64,000 nucleotides of DNA from Arthrobacter globiformis (GCF_003261175.1 NZ_QLNP01000038.1:1-64000); one strand, 5' to 3'; positions 24,929 to 34,264 are shown, numbered from the stretch's first letter. The notes: a model not told the origin generated them from the letters alone. Program-made: numbers and translations.

Positions 24929-27169
24929 ATGACCCACACTCCGCTGCAGCAACCCGCAAGCTCCTCCGCCGCTGCCACGCCCCGGCCGCCCGTCGCCAAG
25001 AGGGTGCCGGCCGAGCGCACGCACCACGGGGATACCTTCCTGGACCAGTATGAGTGGCTGCGGGACAAGGAGTCCGAGGAGGTCGTGGCGCACCTGAAGG
25101 CAGAGAACGCCTACCAGGAAGCCCTCACGGCCCACCAGGAACCGCTGCGCGAGGCCATCTTCCAGGAGATCAAGGGCCGTACTAAAGAGACAGACCTGTC
25201 CGTTCCCAACCGCAAGGACGGCTGGTGGTACTTCAGCCGGTCCGTCGAGGGCAAGGAGTACGGCATCCAGTGCCGGGTCCGCGCCCAAAACACCGGCAAT
25301 CCGGTAGCGGACTGGACACCGCCGGCGGTGGAGGCCGGCGTCGAGATCCCCGGCGAGGAAGTCCTGCTGGACGGCAACGTGGAAGCCGAAGGCAAGCCCT
25401 TCTTCTCCGTGGGCGGCACCGCCGTCACCATCGACGGAAACCTGTACGCCTACGCCGTGGACAACTCCGGCGACGAGCGGTTCACCCTGCGGATCAAGGA
25501 CCTGCGGACCGGCGACCTGCTGCCGGACATCATCGAGAACGTCTTCTACGGGGTTTCCTTCTCCCCTGACGGCACCCGCATCTTCTACACCGTCGTGGAT
25601 GATTCCTGGCGGCCGTACCAGGTCAAGTCCCACATCCTGGGCACTCCCGTCGCCGACGATGAGGTGATTTACCAGGAGGACGACGCCGCCATGTGGCTGG
25701 GCTTTGAACTCTCGTCGGACCGGCGCCATCTCGTGCTGGGGATCGGCTGCTCCGAGTACAGCGAAACGCGCCTGCTGCGCTTTGACGATCCTGACGGCAG
25801 CCTGTCCACCGTCATCTCCCGCAACGAACGCGTGCTTTACGAGGCCGAACCGTTCCTGCTCGAGGGCCCGGACGGGCAGAAATCCGAACGCATCCTCATC
25901 ACCCACAACCGCAACGCCGTGAACTCGATGGTCTCCTTGGTGGACCCGGCGGAGCTGTCCAAGCCGCTAGCCGAGCAGCACTGGAGCACCGTCGTCGAGC
26001 ATTCCGACGACGTCCGGGTCAACGGGGCGGGGGTCACCGCCACCCACCTCGTGGTCTCGATCCGGAAGGACACCATTGAGCGCGTCCAGGTGATGCCTCT
26101 GTCCGGGCTGGGCACGTCCGCCCAGCAGGCTCCGGTGGAGCCTGCATTCGACGAGGAACTGTACACCTCGGGGGTGGGCGGCTCCGACTACGAAGCTCCC
26201 GTCATCCGGCTGGGCTACACGTCCTACTTCACGCCGTCGCGCGTATACGATTTCGTCCTGCCTACCGCAGATCTGCCGGCGGGCGAACTTCTGCTGCGCA
26301 AGGAAAGCCCGGTGCTGGGCGGCTACGACGGCTCAGATTACGTGGCCACGCGGGAGTGGGCCGAGGCCGCCGACGGCACCCGTGTCCCCCTGTCTGTGCT
26401 GCGGCACAAAGCCGTCAAGCAGGACTCGACGGCGGCCGGCCTGGTCTATGGCTACGGTTCGTATGAGCTGAGCATGGACCCGGGCTTCGGCATCGCCCGG
26501 CTCTCGCTGCTGGACCGCGGGGTTGTGTTCGTCATCGCCCACATCCGCGGCGGCGGCGAACTCGGCCGGCACTGGTACGAGGACGGCAAGAAGCTCAGCA
26601 AGAAAAACACGTTCACGGACTTCATTGCAGCCACAGACTGGTTGGCGCAGTCCGGCTGGGTGGCACCGGACCGGATCGCCGCGCTGGGCGGATCCGCGGG
26701 CGGCCTGCTCATGGGCGCGGTGGCCAACCTCGCCCCGGAGAAGTACACCGCCATCGTGGCGCAGGTTCCATTTGTTGATCCCCTCACCAGCATTCTGGAC
26801 CCGGAACTGCCCCTGTCGGCCCTTGAGTGGGAGGAATGGGGCAACCCGATCACCGATCCCGCGGTGTATGAGTACATGAAGTCGTACACGCCGTACGAGA
26901 ATGTCCGCGAGGTGGCTTATCCGAAGATCGCGGCGGTGACGTCCTTCAACGACACCCGCGTGCTCTACGTGGAGCCGGCCAAGTGGGTGCAGGAACTGCG
27001 GAACAAGACCACAGGCAGCGAGCCGATCCTCATGAAGATTGAAATGGACGGCGGCCACGGCGGGGCCTCCGGCCGCTATGTGCAGTGGCGCGAGCGGGCC
27101 TGGGACTACGGCTTCATTGCGGATTCGCTCGCGGCCACTGAACTGCTGCCCGGCGCGGGGCTCAAATAG
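24929..27169 (+). CDS. ptrB: Oligopeptidase B, S9 serine peptidase
   Basis: 746 residues from ATG after TTGAGGAA. The N-terminal beta-propeller is about 60-430 (DQYEWLRDKES, DNSGDERFTLRIKDL). The alpha/beta hydrolase domain has the nucleophile in GGSAGGLLMG (Ser near 589), Asp in SFNDTRVLYVEPAKW and His in DGGHGGASGR. It cleaves short peptides after Arg/Lys in the cytoplasm. The frame is open upstream but the propeller family begins near this start. Confidence 0.92.
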   Translation: MTHTPLQQPASSSAAATPRPPVAKRVPAERTHHGDTFLDQYEWLRDKESEEVVAHLKAENAYQEALTAHQEPLREAIFQEIKGRTKETDLSVPNRKDGWWYFSRSVEGKEYGIQCRVRAQNTGNPVADWTPPAVEAGVEIPGEEVLLDGNVEAEGKPFFSVGGTAVTIDGNLYAYAVDNSGDERFTLRIKDLRTGDLLPDIIENVFYGVSFSPDGTRIFYTVVDDSWRPYQVKSHILGTPVADDEVIYQEDDAAMWLGFELSSDRRHLVLGIGCSEYSETRLLRFDDPDGSLSTVISRNERVLYEAEPFLLEGPDGQKSERILITHNRNAVNSMVSLVDPAELSKPLAEQHWSTVVEHSDDVRVNGAGVTATHLVVSIRKDTIERVQVMPLSGLGTSAQQAPVEPAFDEELYTSGVGGSDYEAPVIRLGYTSYFTPSRVYDFVLPTADLPAGELLLRKESPVLGGYDGSDYVATREWAEAADGTRVPLSVLRHKAVKQDSTAAGLVYGYGSYELSMDPGFGIARLSLLDRGVVFVIAHIRGGGELGRHWYEDGKKLSKKNTFTDFIAATDWLAQSGWVAPDRIAALGGSAGGLLMGAVANLAPEKYTAIVAQVPFVDPLTSILDPELPLSALEWEEWGNPITDPAVYEYMKSYTPYENVREVAYPKIAAVTSFNDTRVLYVEPAKWVQELRNKTTGSEPILMKIEMDGGHGGASGRYVQWRERAWDYGFIADSLAATELLPGAGLK

Positions 27170-27174
27170 CCGAT

Positions 27175-27231
27175 CCATTGGCTCCGGAAGTGCCTTTTTG
27201 AACGCTCAGAAGGGCATCTTCGGAGCAATGG
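27175..27231. repeat. Hairpin repeat element A
   Basis: CCATTGGCTCCGGAAGTGCC, then TTTTTGAACGCTCAGAA, then GGGCATCTTCGGAGCAATGG. It is an imperfect inverted repeat directly after ptrB and homologous in arms and loop to the element at 37489-37548. It can work as a terminator. Confidence 0.7.
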
Positions 27232-27276
27232 GTGGGGTTTCGAGGGTTCTTGCCTGCGCTGAGGTTTCCAGAAATT

Positions 27277-27292
27277 AGTAATCCTGCTTACT
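27277..27292. promoter_or_regulatory. Near-palindrome of AGTAAGCATGCTTACT type, site 2
   Basis: AGTAATCCTGCTTACT, 73 bp before the repeat-protein gene, directly followed by ATTGACGG. Only three positions differ from the symmetric form. Confidence 0.55.
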
Positions 27293-27365
27293 ATTGACGG
27301 GCATACGGGCTCGGTGCACCTGTCCGCTGGGGGCGGGGAATCCGACGCCGGAACTGGAGCATAGC

Positions 27366-28151
27366 GTGAGCCATGAACAGGGATTGACCCCGCTTTCCGA
27401 CGACGAACTCAATGCGCAGGCGGGCACTGCCCTTCCGGATAAAGAAGTGGCGTCCGTACTCGACCTGAACGCCGACCTCGACCTGGGCATCAGCGCCGCC
27501 GCGCCGATTGACCTCGCCGTGGCGGCCAACGCCAACGTCGCAGCGCCGATTGACGCAGCGGCCTCGGCCAACATCCTGTCCTTCGGCTCGGAGTCACAGG
27601 CCCTCGCCGACCAGGGTGTCATCATCGACCAGGGAATCACGGCGGATGCCACGGCAGACTCCGCGCAGGACAGCACCATCACGCAGGGGTCAGGTGTTGA
27701 CGGTGGGAGTGCCGACGGCGGAACCGCAGATGCCGCGGGCACAGGTACGGCCGCAACAGGCACCGAGGCGGCCGGAGCAGCCGGTGCAGGAACTGCCGGC
27801 ACCGCTGCCCTGCCCGACGGAACCCTGCCGGACGGCACCATCCCCGATGGCACGCTTCCGGACGGCACAGGCGTCGGCGCCCTTCCCGTCGATCCGGCCG
27901 ATGCCCTCGACGGAGACCTGCTCAATGTCAACGTGGATCTCGCGGCCGACGCCGACATCGCCGCCCCGATCAACGGCGCCGTGGCCGCGAACGCCAACGT
28001 TGCCGCGCCCATCGACGCCGCAGTTGCAGCCAACATCGGCTCGATCGACAGCGACGCCTTCGCCGTGGCCCAGCAGGACGCCATCATCACGCAGGACATC
28101 GACGGCGAGGCAACCGCATCGGCAGATCAGCAGTCTGATCTGCAGCAGTAG
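27366..28151 (+). CDS. Two-module Ala/Asn/Asp repeat protein, possible substrate of the adjacent protease
   Basis: 261 residues from GTG (GGAG upstream). A short N-terminal segment (LTPLSDDELNAQAG, LPDKEVASVLDLN) is followed by module 1 (44-101) and module 2 (199-255). Each has a PIDxAVAANANVAAPIDAA-like core, then a QALADQGVIIDQG or AVAQQDAIITQDI segment and an ATA-rich end. Between them is an Ala/Gly/Thr linker with four LPDGT-type pentads (149-168). There is no Cys, signal peptide or membrane helix. It is read 7 bases before a membrane zinc protease. I know similar proteins in Actinobacteria but no function. Confidence 0.7.
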   Translation: MSHEQGLTPLSDDELNAQAGTALPDKEVASVLDLNADLDLGISAAAPIDLAVAANANVAAPIDAAASANILSFGSESQALADQGVIIDQGITADATADSAQDSTITQGSGVDGGSADGGTADAAGTGTAATGTEAAGAAGAGTAGTAALPDGTLPDGTIPDGTLPDGTGVGALPVDPADALDGDLLNVNVDLAADADIAAPINGAVAANANVAAPIDAAVAANIGSIDSDAFAVAQQDAIITQDIDGEATASADQQSDLQQ

Positions 28152-28158
28152 TTCCTGA

Positions 28159-30774
28159 ATGAGCGCCAAACACAGCGGGCCGTCCGGCGTGGACGGCCCG
28201 CCGGTCTCCCGCACACCGCCACCGGCTCCCTCACCAGGGCTGACGGCGGCAGGTGAGTCCCCCGCCCGGGGAGCCCGCGCCGCCGCCGTCATCAGCCCTG
28301 ACGCAAACGGCGAGGTGCCCGTACGGGCGGAGGGAATCCAGCTCATCGGCGAGGCCAAGGGATCCGGCTACCGGGAGGCCCCGTCGCTGGTCCGCCGCGC
28401 CGACGGCCAGACCATCCAGCTCACCCGGCTGCTTTTTCACGTTCTCGAAGCCATCGACGGTGTCCGGGGCATGGATGGGATCGCGGAGGTGGCCAGCACG
28501 CAGTCCGGCCGGCTCATCACCGGAGACAATGTCAGGACGCTGATCGAGGGACAACTGCTGCCGCTCGGCCTGCTGCAGCTGGCGGACGGGTCACAGCCGG
28601 AGGTCCGCCGATCGAATCCCCTGCTGGGCATGCGGTTCCGGTACACCGTCACGGACCCGGAGCGCACCCGGAAGCTGACGGCACCGTTCGCTGTGCTGTT
28701 TAATCCGCTGATCGTGGCAGTTGTCGCCGCAGGCTTCCTGGCCTCGTGCTGGTGGGTCCTGATGGTCAAAGGGCTGGCCTCCGCCACGCACGACGCCTTC
28801 GCGAACCCGTGGCTGCTCCTGCTGATTTTCGCCGTCACGGTGCTGTCGGCCGGTTTTCACGAATTCGGCCACGCCGCGGCAGCACGCCGCGGCGGCGCCA
28901 CGCCCGGCGCGATGGGTGCCGGGCTGTACCTCGTCTGGCCAGCCTTCTACACGGACGTCACCGACTCCTACCGGCTAGGGCGTGGCGGCAGGCTGCGCAC
29001 AGATATGGGCGGGCTGTACTTCAACGCCATCGTCGCGATCGCCACCATGGGTGTCTGGTGGGCCACAGGTTTCGATGCGCTGCTCCTGGTGGTGCTCACG
29101 CAGATCCTGCAGATGGTGCGCCAGCTCCTTCCCCTGGTCCGCTTCGACGGCTACCACATCCTGGCCGACGCCACGGGAGTGCCCGACCTCTTCCAGCGGA
29201 TCCGCCCCACGCTGCTTGGGCTCCTGCCCTGGCGCTGGGGCAAGCCTGAACCCGAGGCGCAGGCCCTCAAACCGTGGGCGCGCGCCGTCATCACGGTCTG
29301 GGTCCTGGTCACCGTCCCCCTGCTGCTGCTCAGCTTGGTGCTGATGGTCGTCTCCTTCCCGCGGCTCCTGGGCACGGCATGGGCGAGCCTGCAGCATCAG
29401 CAGGCCCTTCTGTCCGGAAGCCTTGCGAGTGGAAACTTTGCTGACGGTGCCGTGCGCGTGCTGGCGATTGCCGCCGTCGCCCTTCCCGTGGTGGGCCTGG
29501 TGTACATGCTGCTCCGGTTGGCGCGGCAACTCCTCACGGGGCTCTGGACCAAAACCCGGGGCAGGCCGCTGCAGCGGGCCACCGCCTTGGCAGCGGTGGG
29601 CGCCGTCGCCGCCGGGCTCGCGTGGGCGTGGTGGCCGCTGCCCGACACCTACCGCCCGGTGCAGCCCTACGAACGCGGGACGCTCGCCGATGCCACGGCC
29701 GCCGTCTATCCCGTCCTGGCTGGTAGCGACGGCACACTTCACGAAGGCCGGACGGGACAGACAGTGGCCCTCTGGCCGGACGGCACGAAACTGCCCACGC
29801 GGGAGCAGCCGCAACTCAGCCTGGTGCTCGTGCCGAGACAGGGCGCAGCACCCGCTTCCGCGCCCGGCCAAACGGACCCGGGCAAAGACCAGAGCCAGCC
29901 GCCGCCGGACACAGACCAAAGTCCGGGTACTGCAACCGGTGACGCCACGCCACCGTCGTGGGTCTTTCCGTTCGACAAGCCCCCGGCCCCGGAGAAGGAC
30001 GGCAACCAGGCCCTCGCCGTGAACACGGCCAACGGCTCCGTTAGCTACGACGTCGCGTTCGCGCTGGTATGGGCCGACGACGGGCCGGTGGACACCCGCA
30101 ACGAGGCCTACGCCTTCGCCAGTTGCACGGACTGCGCGGCGGTGGCTGTCGGGTTCCAGGTGGTCCTGATCGTGGGCCAGGCGGACGTTGTGGTGCCCGA
30201 GAACCTCTCCGCCGCCGCGAACTACAACTGCGTCCGGTGCCTGACGTACGCCCTGGCCAGCCAGCTGGTGCTCACCCTTGACGGGCCGCTCAGCACGGAC
30301 GGCATGGCCCGGCTCGACGCTCTGTGGCAGGAGATCGCCGAGTTCGGACGGACCCTGCAGGGCGTTCCCCTGTCCGAGATCGAGGGACGGTTAAGCGCCT
30401 ACAAGGAACAGCTCATGGAGATCATCCGGACCGACCCTAGCGCCAAGCCCCAAACCGGCACCGCTCCGTCGCAGGGATCATCGCCGTCGCCCGGAGCCAG
30501 TGGCGGGTCTGCCCCGGGCCCGGGATCCCAGCCAGGGACGCCGGACCAAACGGCGTCGTCAGGTGTGCAGTCGCCAAGTGTGCAGTCGCCAGGTGCGCAG
30601 TCGTCGGGTGCGCCGCCGCCAGGACCGACGGCGGACCCCGCCGTTCCCGCACCGGGAACGGGCACGACGCCGGTCCCCGCCCCAGCCCCCACAGGTGGGG
30701 CCCTGGACCCGGCGGCTACGGCTCCTGCCAGCGCGGCGCCCGCGTCACCGACGCAGGACACGGCAGGCCCGTAG
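28159..30774 (+). CDS. Multi-domain membrane zinc metalloprotease (M50-like) with PqqD-like N-domain
   Basis: 871 residues. Residues 1-60 are low complexity. Residues 70-140 (YREAPSLVRRADGQTIQLTR ... LLFHVLEAIDG) resemble a PqqD-type peptide-recognition fold. Membrane helices start near 175; HEFGH (234-238) is the zinc motif and FDGYH (329-333) the third ligand, as in peptide zinc metalloproteases of the YydH/M50 group. After more helices comes an external domain with two C-x-x-C pairs (SCTDCA, NCVRCL), then a long Pro/Ser/Gly tail with four 15-base repeats (30550-30613). Probably it processes the neighbouring repeat protein. Confidence 0.8.
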   Translation: MSAKHSGPSGVDGPPVSRTPPPAPSPGLTAAGESPARGARAAAVISPDANGEVPVRAEGIQLIGEAKGSGYREAPSLVRRADGQTIQLTRLLFHVLEAIDGVRGMDGIAEVASTQSGRLITGDNVRTLIEGQLLPLGLLQLADGSQPEVRRSNPLLGMRFRYTVTDPERTRKLTAPFAVLFNPLIVAVVAAGFLASCWWVLMVKGLASATHDAFANPWLLLLIFAVTVLSAGFHEFGHAAAARRGGATPGAMGAGLYLVWPAFYTDVTDSYRLGRGGRLRTDMGGLYFNAIVAIATMGVWWATGFDALLLVVLTQILQMVRQLLPLVRFDGYHILADATGVPDLFQRIRPTLLGLLPWRWGKPEPEAQALKPWARAVITVWVLVTVPLLLLSLVLMVVSFPRLLGTAWASLQHQQALLSGSLASGNFADGAVRVLAIAAVALPVVGLVYMLLRLARQLLTGLWTKTRGRPLQRATALAAVGAVAAGLAWAWWPLPDTYRPVQPYERGTLADATAAVYPVLAGSDGTLHEGRTGQTVALWPDGTKLPTREQPQLSLVLVPRQGAAPASAPGQTDPGKDQSQPPPDTDQSPGTATGDATPPSWVFPFDKPPAPEKDGNQALAVNTANGSVSYDVAFALVWADDGPVDTRNEAYAFASCTDCAAVAVGFQVVLIVGQADVVVPENLSAAANYNCVRCLTYALASQLVLTLDGPLSTDGMARLDALWQEIAEFGRTLQGVPLSEIEGRLSAYKEQLMEIIRTDPSAKPQTGTAPSQGSSPSPGASGGSAPGPGSQPGTPDQTASSGVQSPSVQSPGAQSSGAPPPGPTADPAVPAPGTGTTPVPAPAPTGGALDPAATAPASAAPASPTQDTAGP

Positions 30775-30799
30775 CCCCCGGCAAGTCGTCGAATTACCG

Positions 30800-30840
30800 A
30801 AAGTGGCCGCCTGAGACCCCGGCCAGGCGGCCACTTTTGG
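30800..30840 (+). terminator. Strong terminator of the protease operon
   Basis: AAAGTGGCCGCCTG and CAGGCGGCCACTTT are 14-base perfect arms around a 10-base loop, and the sequence ends in TTTTGG. It lies 25 bp after the protease stop, so the methyltransferase is a separate transcript. Confidence 0.88.
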
Positions 30841-30926
30841 TGATCAGCGGAGCTGAGAGACGTGGGACAACGGTCTAAGCAGCGAAATGCCGAGCGCGGG
30901 CCACAGGGCTCCTGCTGAACGGCGAT

Positions 30927-31760
30927 GTGTCCCAGGCAACATATATTAAAAAGATGCTATCGGCGCTCAAGAAATACCTGCTCCTCCCGAAACTGGCGAA
31001 GCTGTCCTCCAACGCGCCAAAAGACCCCCGTGTGGCCTGGGACCAGTACTGGGGCCGGGTCGGTGCCACTGGCGCCCGCGGCGACGTGCTGTGGGATTCC
31101 GGCAGTGACCACGAGCTGCAGGCGTATCTGGAGCACCTGACGCGGCAGCTGGACCCCAACATTCCCATCGTCGATGTCGGGTGCGGCAGCGGGGTTTTCA
31201 GCCGCGCGCTTGTCGCCTACTTTCCGTATGTTCTGGGGGTGGACGTCTCAGCCAACGCAGTCTCCCGTGCGGCCGCCGAATCTGAAGGACTGGAGCGGGT
31301 CTCCTACGTCGCGGCCGACATGACAGCCCCCGCGGGCACCCGTACCGTGGCCGTCGCGCTGGCCGCAGCCGGATTCTCCGGTGAAGCCAACATCTTTATC
31401 CGGGGCGTCTTCCACGTGCTGAAACGGCCTTCCCAGGCCGCGTTGGCCGGACAGTTGCATACGCTCGTGGGCAAACGCGGCCGCGTGTTCCTGTCCGAGA
31501 CCAACTTCCGCGGAAATCCCATCCAGTACGTCAGCCATCTTGGCGCGACGCTGCACTCAATCCCCGGCCCTTTGGAAAAAGCCATCCGCGCCCTGCCCAT
31601 CCCGGGCCGCTTCGGTGCCGAGCAACGCAGGCGGGCCTTTCCGGAGGCCCGGTGGGATGTAGTGGAAGACGGCCCGGTCACCATTGAAACCCGGCCCCTC
31701 ACGTCCGTTGACCGGCCGGAACAAATCCCGGGCTATTTCGCCGTGCTCCAGGCGCGCTGA
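30927..31760 (+). CDS. Class I SAM-dependent methyltransferase
   Basis: 277 residues from GTG; an ATG at 30954 is the alternative, and neither has a good ribosome site. IVDVGCGSGVFSRAL is motif I (SAM binding), VLGVDVSANAV motif II, and YVAADMTAP motif III. WDQYWGRVGATGARGDVLWD precedes the domain. Substrate unknown; the LHSIPGPLEKAIRALP region may contact it. The strong terminator upstream argues against co-transcription with the protease. Confidence 0.87.
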   Translation: MSQATYIKKMLSALKKYLLLPKLAKLSSNAPKDPRVAWDQYWGRVGATGARGDVLWDSGSDHELQAYLEHLTRQLDPNIPIVDVGCGSGVFSRALVAYFPYVLGVDVSANAVSRAAAESEGLERVSYVAADMTAPAGTRTVAVALAAAGFSGEANIFIRGVFHVLKRPSQAALAGQLHTLVGKRGRVFLSETNFRGNPIQYVSHLGATLHSIPGPLEKAIRALPIPGRFGAEQRRRAFPEARWDVVEDGPVTIETRPLTSVDRPEQIPGYFAVLQAR

Positions 31761-31804
31761 GGGCGTGAGGGAGCCGCCGGAGGACCGCCGGGCAGGACTT
31801 GGGG

Positions 31805-32209
31805 CTACCTGAGCTTCAGCCAGGCGAGGGCGTCAGCCTCGGACGTGAAAAACCTCGTGGGGCACGGGAGCTTGCTGATGCCCAGGAAGAAGTTGGCCAG
31901 CACCCGGTCCACCGGAGACGAACCGAGCAGCGCGATCCTTGAGGCCTGGCACGGACGGCCGAAGACGGCACGCGCGCCACGGCTCACATCGGCAGTCGTG
32001 GCCATGTCCACGAGCATGGGATGCCGGTTCTGACCGCAAAGGAGGTTCACCCTCTCCATGGCAGCCTCGGCATCGGCCTCGTTAATGCTGGCGTTCCGCG
32101 CCCAGGTCAGCCGAAGGAGCTGTTCGGGATCCAATTCCAAGTCGAACAGCGTGTGCCGGCCCGTGCTGTGGGAATCCAAATCAAACCTCCGCGGTGGGTA
32201 AGGGGACAA
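31805..32209 (-). CDS. STAS/SpoIIAA-like protein, paralogue A
   Basis: 134 residues. PMLVDMATTADVSRGARAVF and IALLGSSPVDRVLANFFLG, then FFTSEADALAWLKLR, match the actinobacterial STAS-like family near DUF7793. The same SPVDRxL ... FLG ... F(S/T)xExDALxWL pattern occurs at 35544-35960. It is soluble and single-domain. It faces the histidine kinase gene divergently, 104 bp away, so a signalling role is probable. Confidence 0.8.
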   Translation of the reverse strand: MSPYPPRRFDLDSHSTGRHTLFDLELDPEQLLRLTWARNASINEADAEAAMERVNLLCGQNRHPMLVDMATTADVSRGARAVFGRPCQASRIALLGSSPVDRVLANFFLGISKLPCPTRFFTSEADALAWLKLR

Positions 32210-32313
32210 GTATCAAGGTACAGCCATTCCGTACGCGGCCAACGCTCCGCGGACTGATAATGTGAGTCCAAAGTCACGGTAGCCTCAAGAGGCACTCGCA
32301 ACACAGGGGGCAC

Positions 32314-34032
32314 ATGGTCCAGGCACCGGCGGAGTCTGCCTCCGTACCTCGCGAGGCGGTGGTCGCGCTCACCGATGCTGCCCGCCTGGACGCCGTGGCG
32401 TCGGTCCTCACCGAAGCGGGTTTTTCCGTACGCAAAGCGCCCGACGCCACATCACTCGCCGGCGCTCTGGAAGGCAACAGCGCCGCCGTCGTACTTCTTG
32501 ATACCGAACTGACGGACGGGTACGCGTGGGAGGGCACCCCGGTGCTGCTGCTGGTTGACCTCGCCGGCGACTTCGACCTGGCCCAGCTCGAACCTTGGGG
32601 CATCGCCGACTACATCTCCTACGACGCAGCCGCCCGTGAGCTGACCCACCGGGTGGAAACGCTGATTGGCCGGGCCCGGGAACGCCGCCGCATCCGGGCT
32701 GAAGCCGAGTTCCTGCGTGAAAGCCTCCGGAACGTCTCGGCCGCCATCCGCGGCACCAACAGCCCCCAGCAGATGGCGGGGCACTTGGTCCGCGGCTTCG
32801 GGGAATCCCTTGGGGTGGACCATGTCTGGTTCACCACCTTCCAGGATTCGCGCGTGCCCAGGATCAGCGCCCAGTGGTGCCTACCCGGCCACTCCAAGCT
32901 GCCGGACACGCTCGGTTCCTTCGAGGAAGCTGCCCGGGAGCAGACGACGTCGCTGTGGTCGGCGGCCGAGGCCCTCGCGGTTCCGGACCACCAGACGGAA
33001 CAATCGGCAGCACTGGCCGAGGGATTGCGGGAGTGGTCCGGCCTGGGCCCGGTGCGCGCGTCGGTTGCCCTGCCGGTGGGAGAAGGCGAGACGGCCTTGG
33101 GCATCGTCTGGATAGCGCAGGTGGCGGGACCCCGCGACTGGACCAGGGCCGAGATCGCCCTCATCCAGCACGTCGCCGGCAACCTCGCCCACAGCCTCAT
33201 CCAGGGCCACCTGATCAGCGCCCAGTTGCAGGTGCTGCAGCAGCTCCGGGAACTGGACAAGGCCAAGACAGACTTCCTGGCCACGGTCAACCACGAGCTC
33301 CGCACGCCGCTCACGTCCATCACGGCCTACCTCGACATGATCCGCGATGGAGCCGGCGGCCCAGTTCCCGCGGGCATCGAATCCATGATGGACGTCATCT
33401 CGCGGAACTCCGACCGCCTCCGACGGCTGATCGAGGACATGCTTACGGTCTCCCAGCAGGACACCCCCGGCACCCTGAGCCTCAAGCAGGTGGAGCTCGG
33501 CCAGGTCCTGCGGATCGTCGTGGCTGCATTGCGCCCGCTCGCCGAGTCGCGGAACGTCACCATCTCCGGCGCCGACTCGCACGAGGACGTCAAGGTCCAG
33601 GCCGACGAGGCCCAGCTGGAGCAGGTCTTCACCAACATCGTGGCGAACGCCATCAAGTTCACGCCCCATGGCGGCCGGATCAGCATCACCTTCATGTCCG
33701 CTGACTCCGCGGGCGGGAGCCCGTGCGCCGCCGTCAGCATCACGGACACGGGGGTGGGGATTCCCGATCAGGAAATCGCCCAGGTGTTCACGCGTTTCTA
33801 CCGGGCATCCAATGCTTCCTCTGCGGCCATCCCGGGCAGCGGCCTGGGACTCGCCATCGCACAGGACATCGTCCGCCGCCATGGCGGCACACTGGATCTT
33901 TCGTCCGTTCTGGGCAAGGGAACCACCGTATCCGTGACCCTTCCGGTCGACGGGCCCCCGGCCGAGGACGGCGGCGAGAACGACGACGCAGGGCCCGGGG
34001 GGCCCACGCCCGGCGACGAATCAACCGGCTGA
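32314..34032 (+). CDS. Soluble sensor histidine kinase
   Basis: 572 residues, no membrane helix. Residues 15-110 look like a degenerate receiver domain. Residues 130-300 form a GAF domain (HLVRGFGESLGVDHVWFTTF, SVALPVGEGETALGIVWIA). A coiled linker leads to HisKA with H327 in ATVNHELRTPLTS. The ATPase has the N box (QVFTNIVANAIKFTP), G1 (DTGVGIPDQE), the F box and G2 (GSGLGLAIAQDIVRRHGG). No response regulator gene adjoins, so the target is unknown. It is probably an internal-state sensor. Confidence 0.93.
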   Translation: MVQAPAESASVPREAVVALTDAARLDAVASVLTEAGFSVRKAPDATSLAGALEGNSAAVVLLDTELTDGYAWEGTPVLLLVDLAGDFDLAQLEPWGIADYISYDAAARELTHRVETLIGRARERRRIRAEAEFLRESLRNVSAAIRGTNSPQQMAGHLVRGFGESLGVDHVWFTTFQDSRVPRISAQWCLPGHSKLPDTLGSFEEAAREQTTSLWSAAEALAVPDHQTEQSAALAEGLREWSGLGPVRASVALPVGEGETALGIVWIAQVAGPRDWTRAEIALIQHVAGNLAHSLIQGHLISAQLQVLQQLRELDKAKTDFLATVNHELRTPLTSITAYLDMIRDGAGGPVPAGIESMMDVISRNSDRLRRLIEDMLTVSQQDTPGTLSLKQVELGQVLRIVVAALRPLAESRNVTISGADSHEDVKVQADEAQLEQVFTNIVANAIKFTPHGGRISITFMSADSAGGSPCAAVSITDTGVGIPDQEIAQVFTRFYRASNASSAAIPGSGLGLAIAQDIVRRHGGTLDLSSVLGKGTTVSVTLPVDGPPAEDGGENDDAGPGGPTPGDESTG

Positions 34033-34039
34033 GGCCAAA

Positions 34040-34080
34040 CGAAAGCCGCCCCGGCCGTGAAGGTCCGGGGCGGCTTTCGC
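34040..34080. terminator. Strong terminator, usable on both strands
   Basis: CGAAAGCCGCCCCGG and CCGGGGCGGCTTTCG, perfect 15-base arms, loop CCGTGAAGGT. It sits between the convergent kinase and peptide genes and can stop both, since A- and T-rich ends are built into the stem. Confidence 0.88.
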
Positions 34081-34105
34081 GGATCCGCTTGGCCAGGGGC
34101 CAATC

Positions 34106-34264
34106 CTAGTGGGGCCACCAGCCGACGCTGGCGTAATTGACCTCGGAGTTCGAAGAGGAGGACGTGGTGGTGTCCTTCTCCTTCGGCGCCGCGTTGGCAG
34201 GAGCGGCGAAGCCTGCAACTGCAAGGATGCCGGTCATAACAAGTGTTGCGGCAAGTTTCTTCAT
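34106..34264 (-). CDS. 52-residue secreted peptide precursor
   Basis: The reading MKKLAATLVMTGILAVAGFA then APANA is a classical signal peptide with an Ala-x-Ala cleavage site. The predicted mature part is about 27 residues: APKEKDTTTSSSSNSEVNYA then SVGWWPH. AAGGGGACAGCGG precedes the ATG. It is too short for standard gene calls. The aromatic end (GWWPH) and Ser/Thr-rich centre suggest a signalling or surface peptide. It is divergent from the TPR gene, with a 217-bp shared upstream region. Confidence 0.72.
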   Translation of the reverse strand: MKKLAATLVMTGILAVAGFAAPANAAPKEKDTTTSSSSNSEVNYASVGWWPH

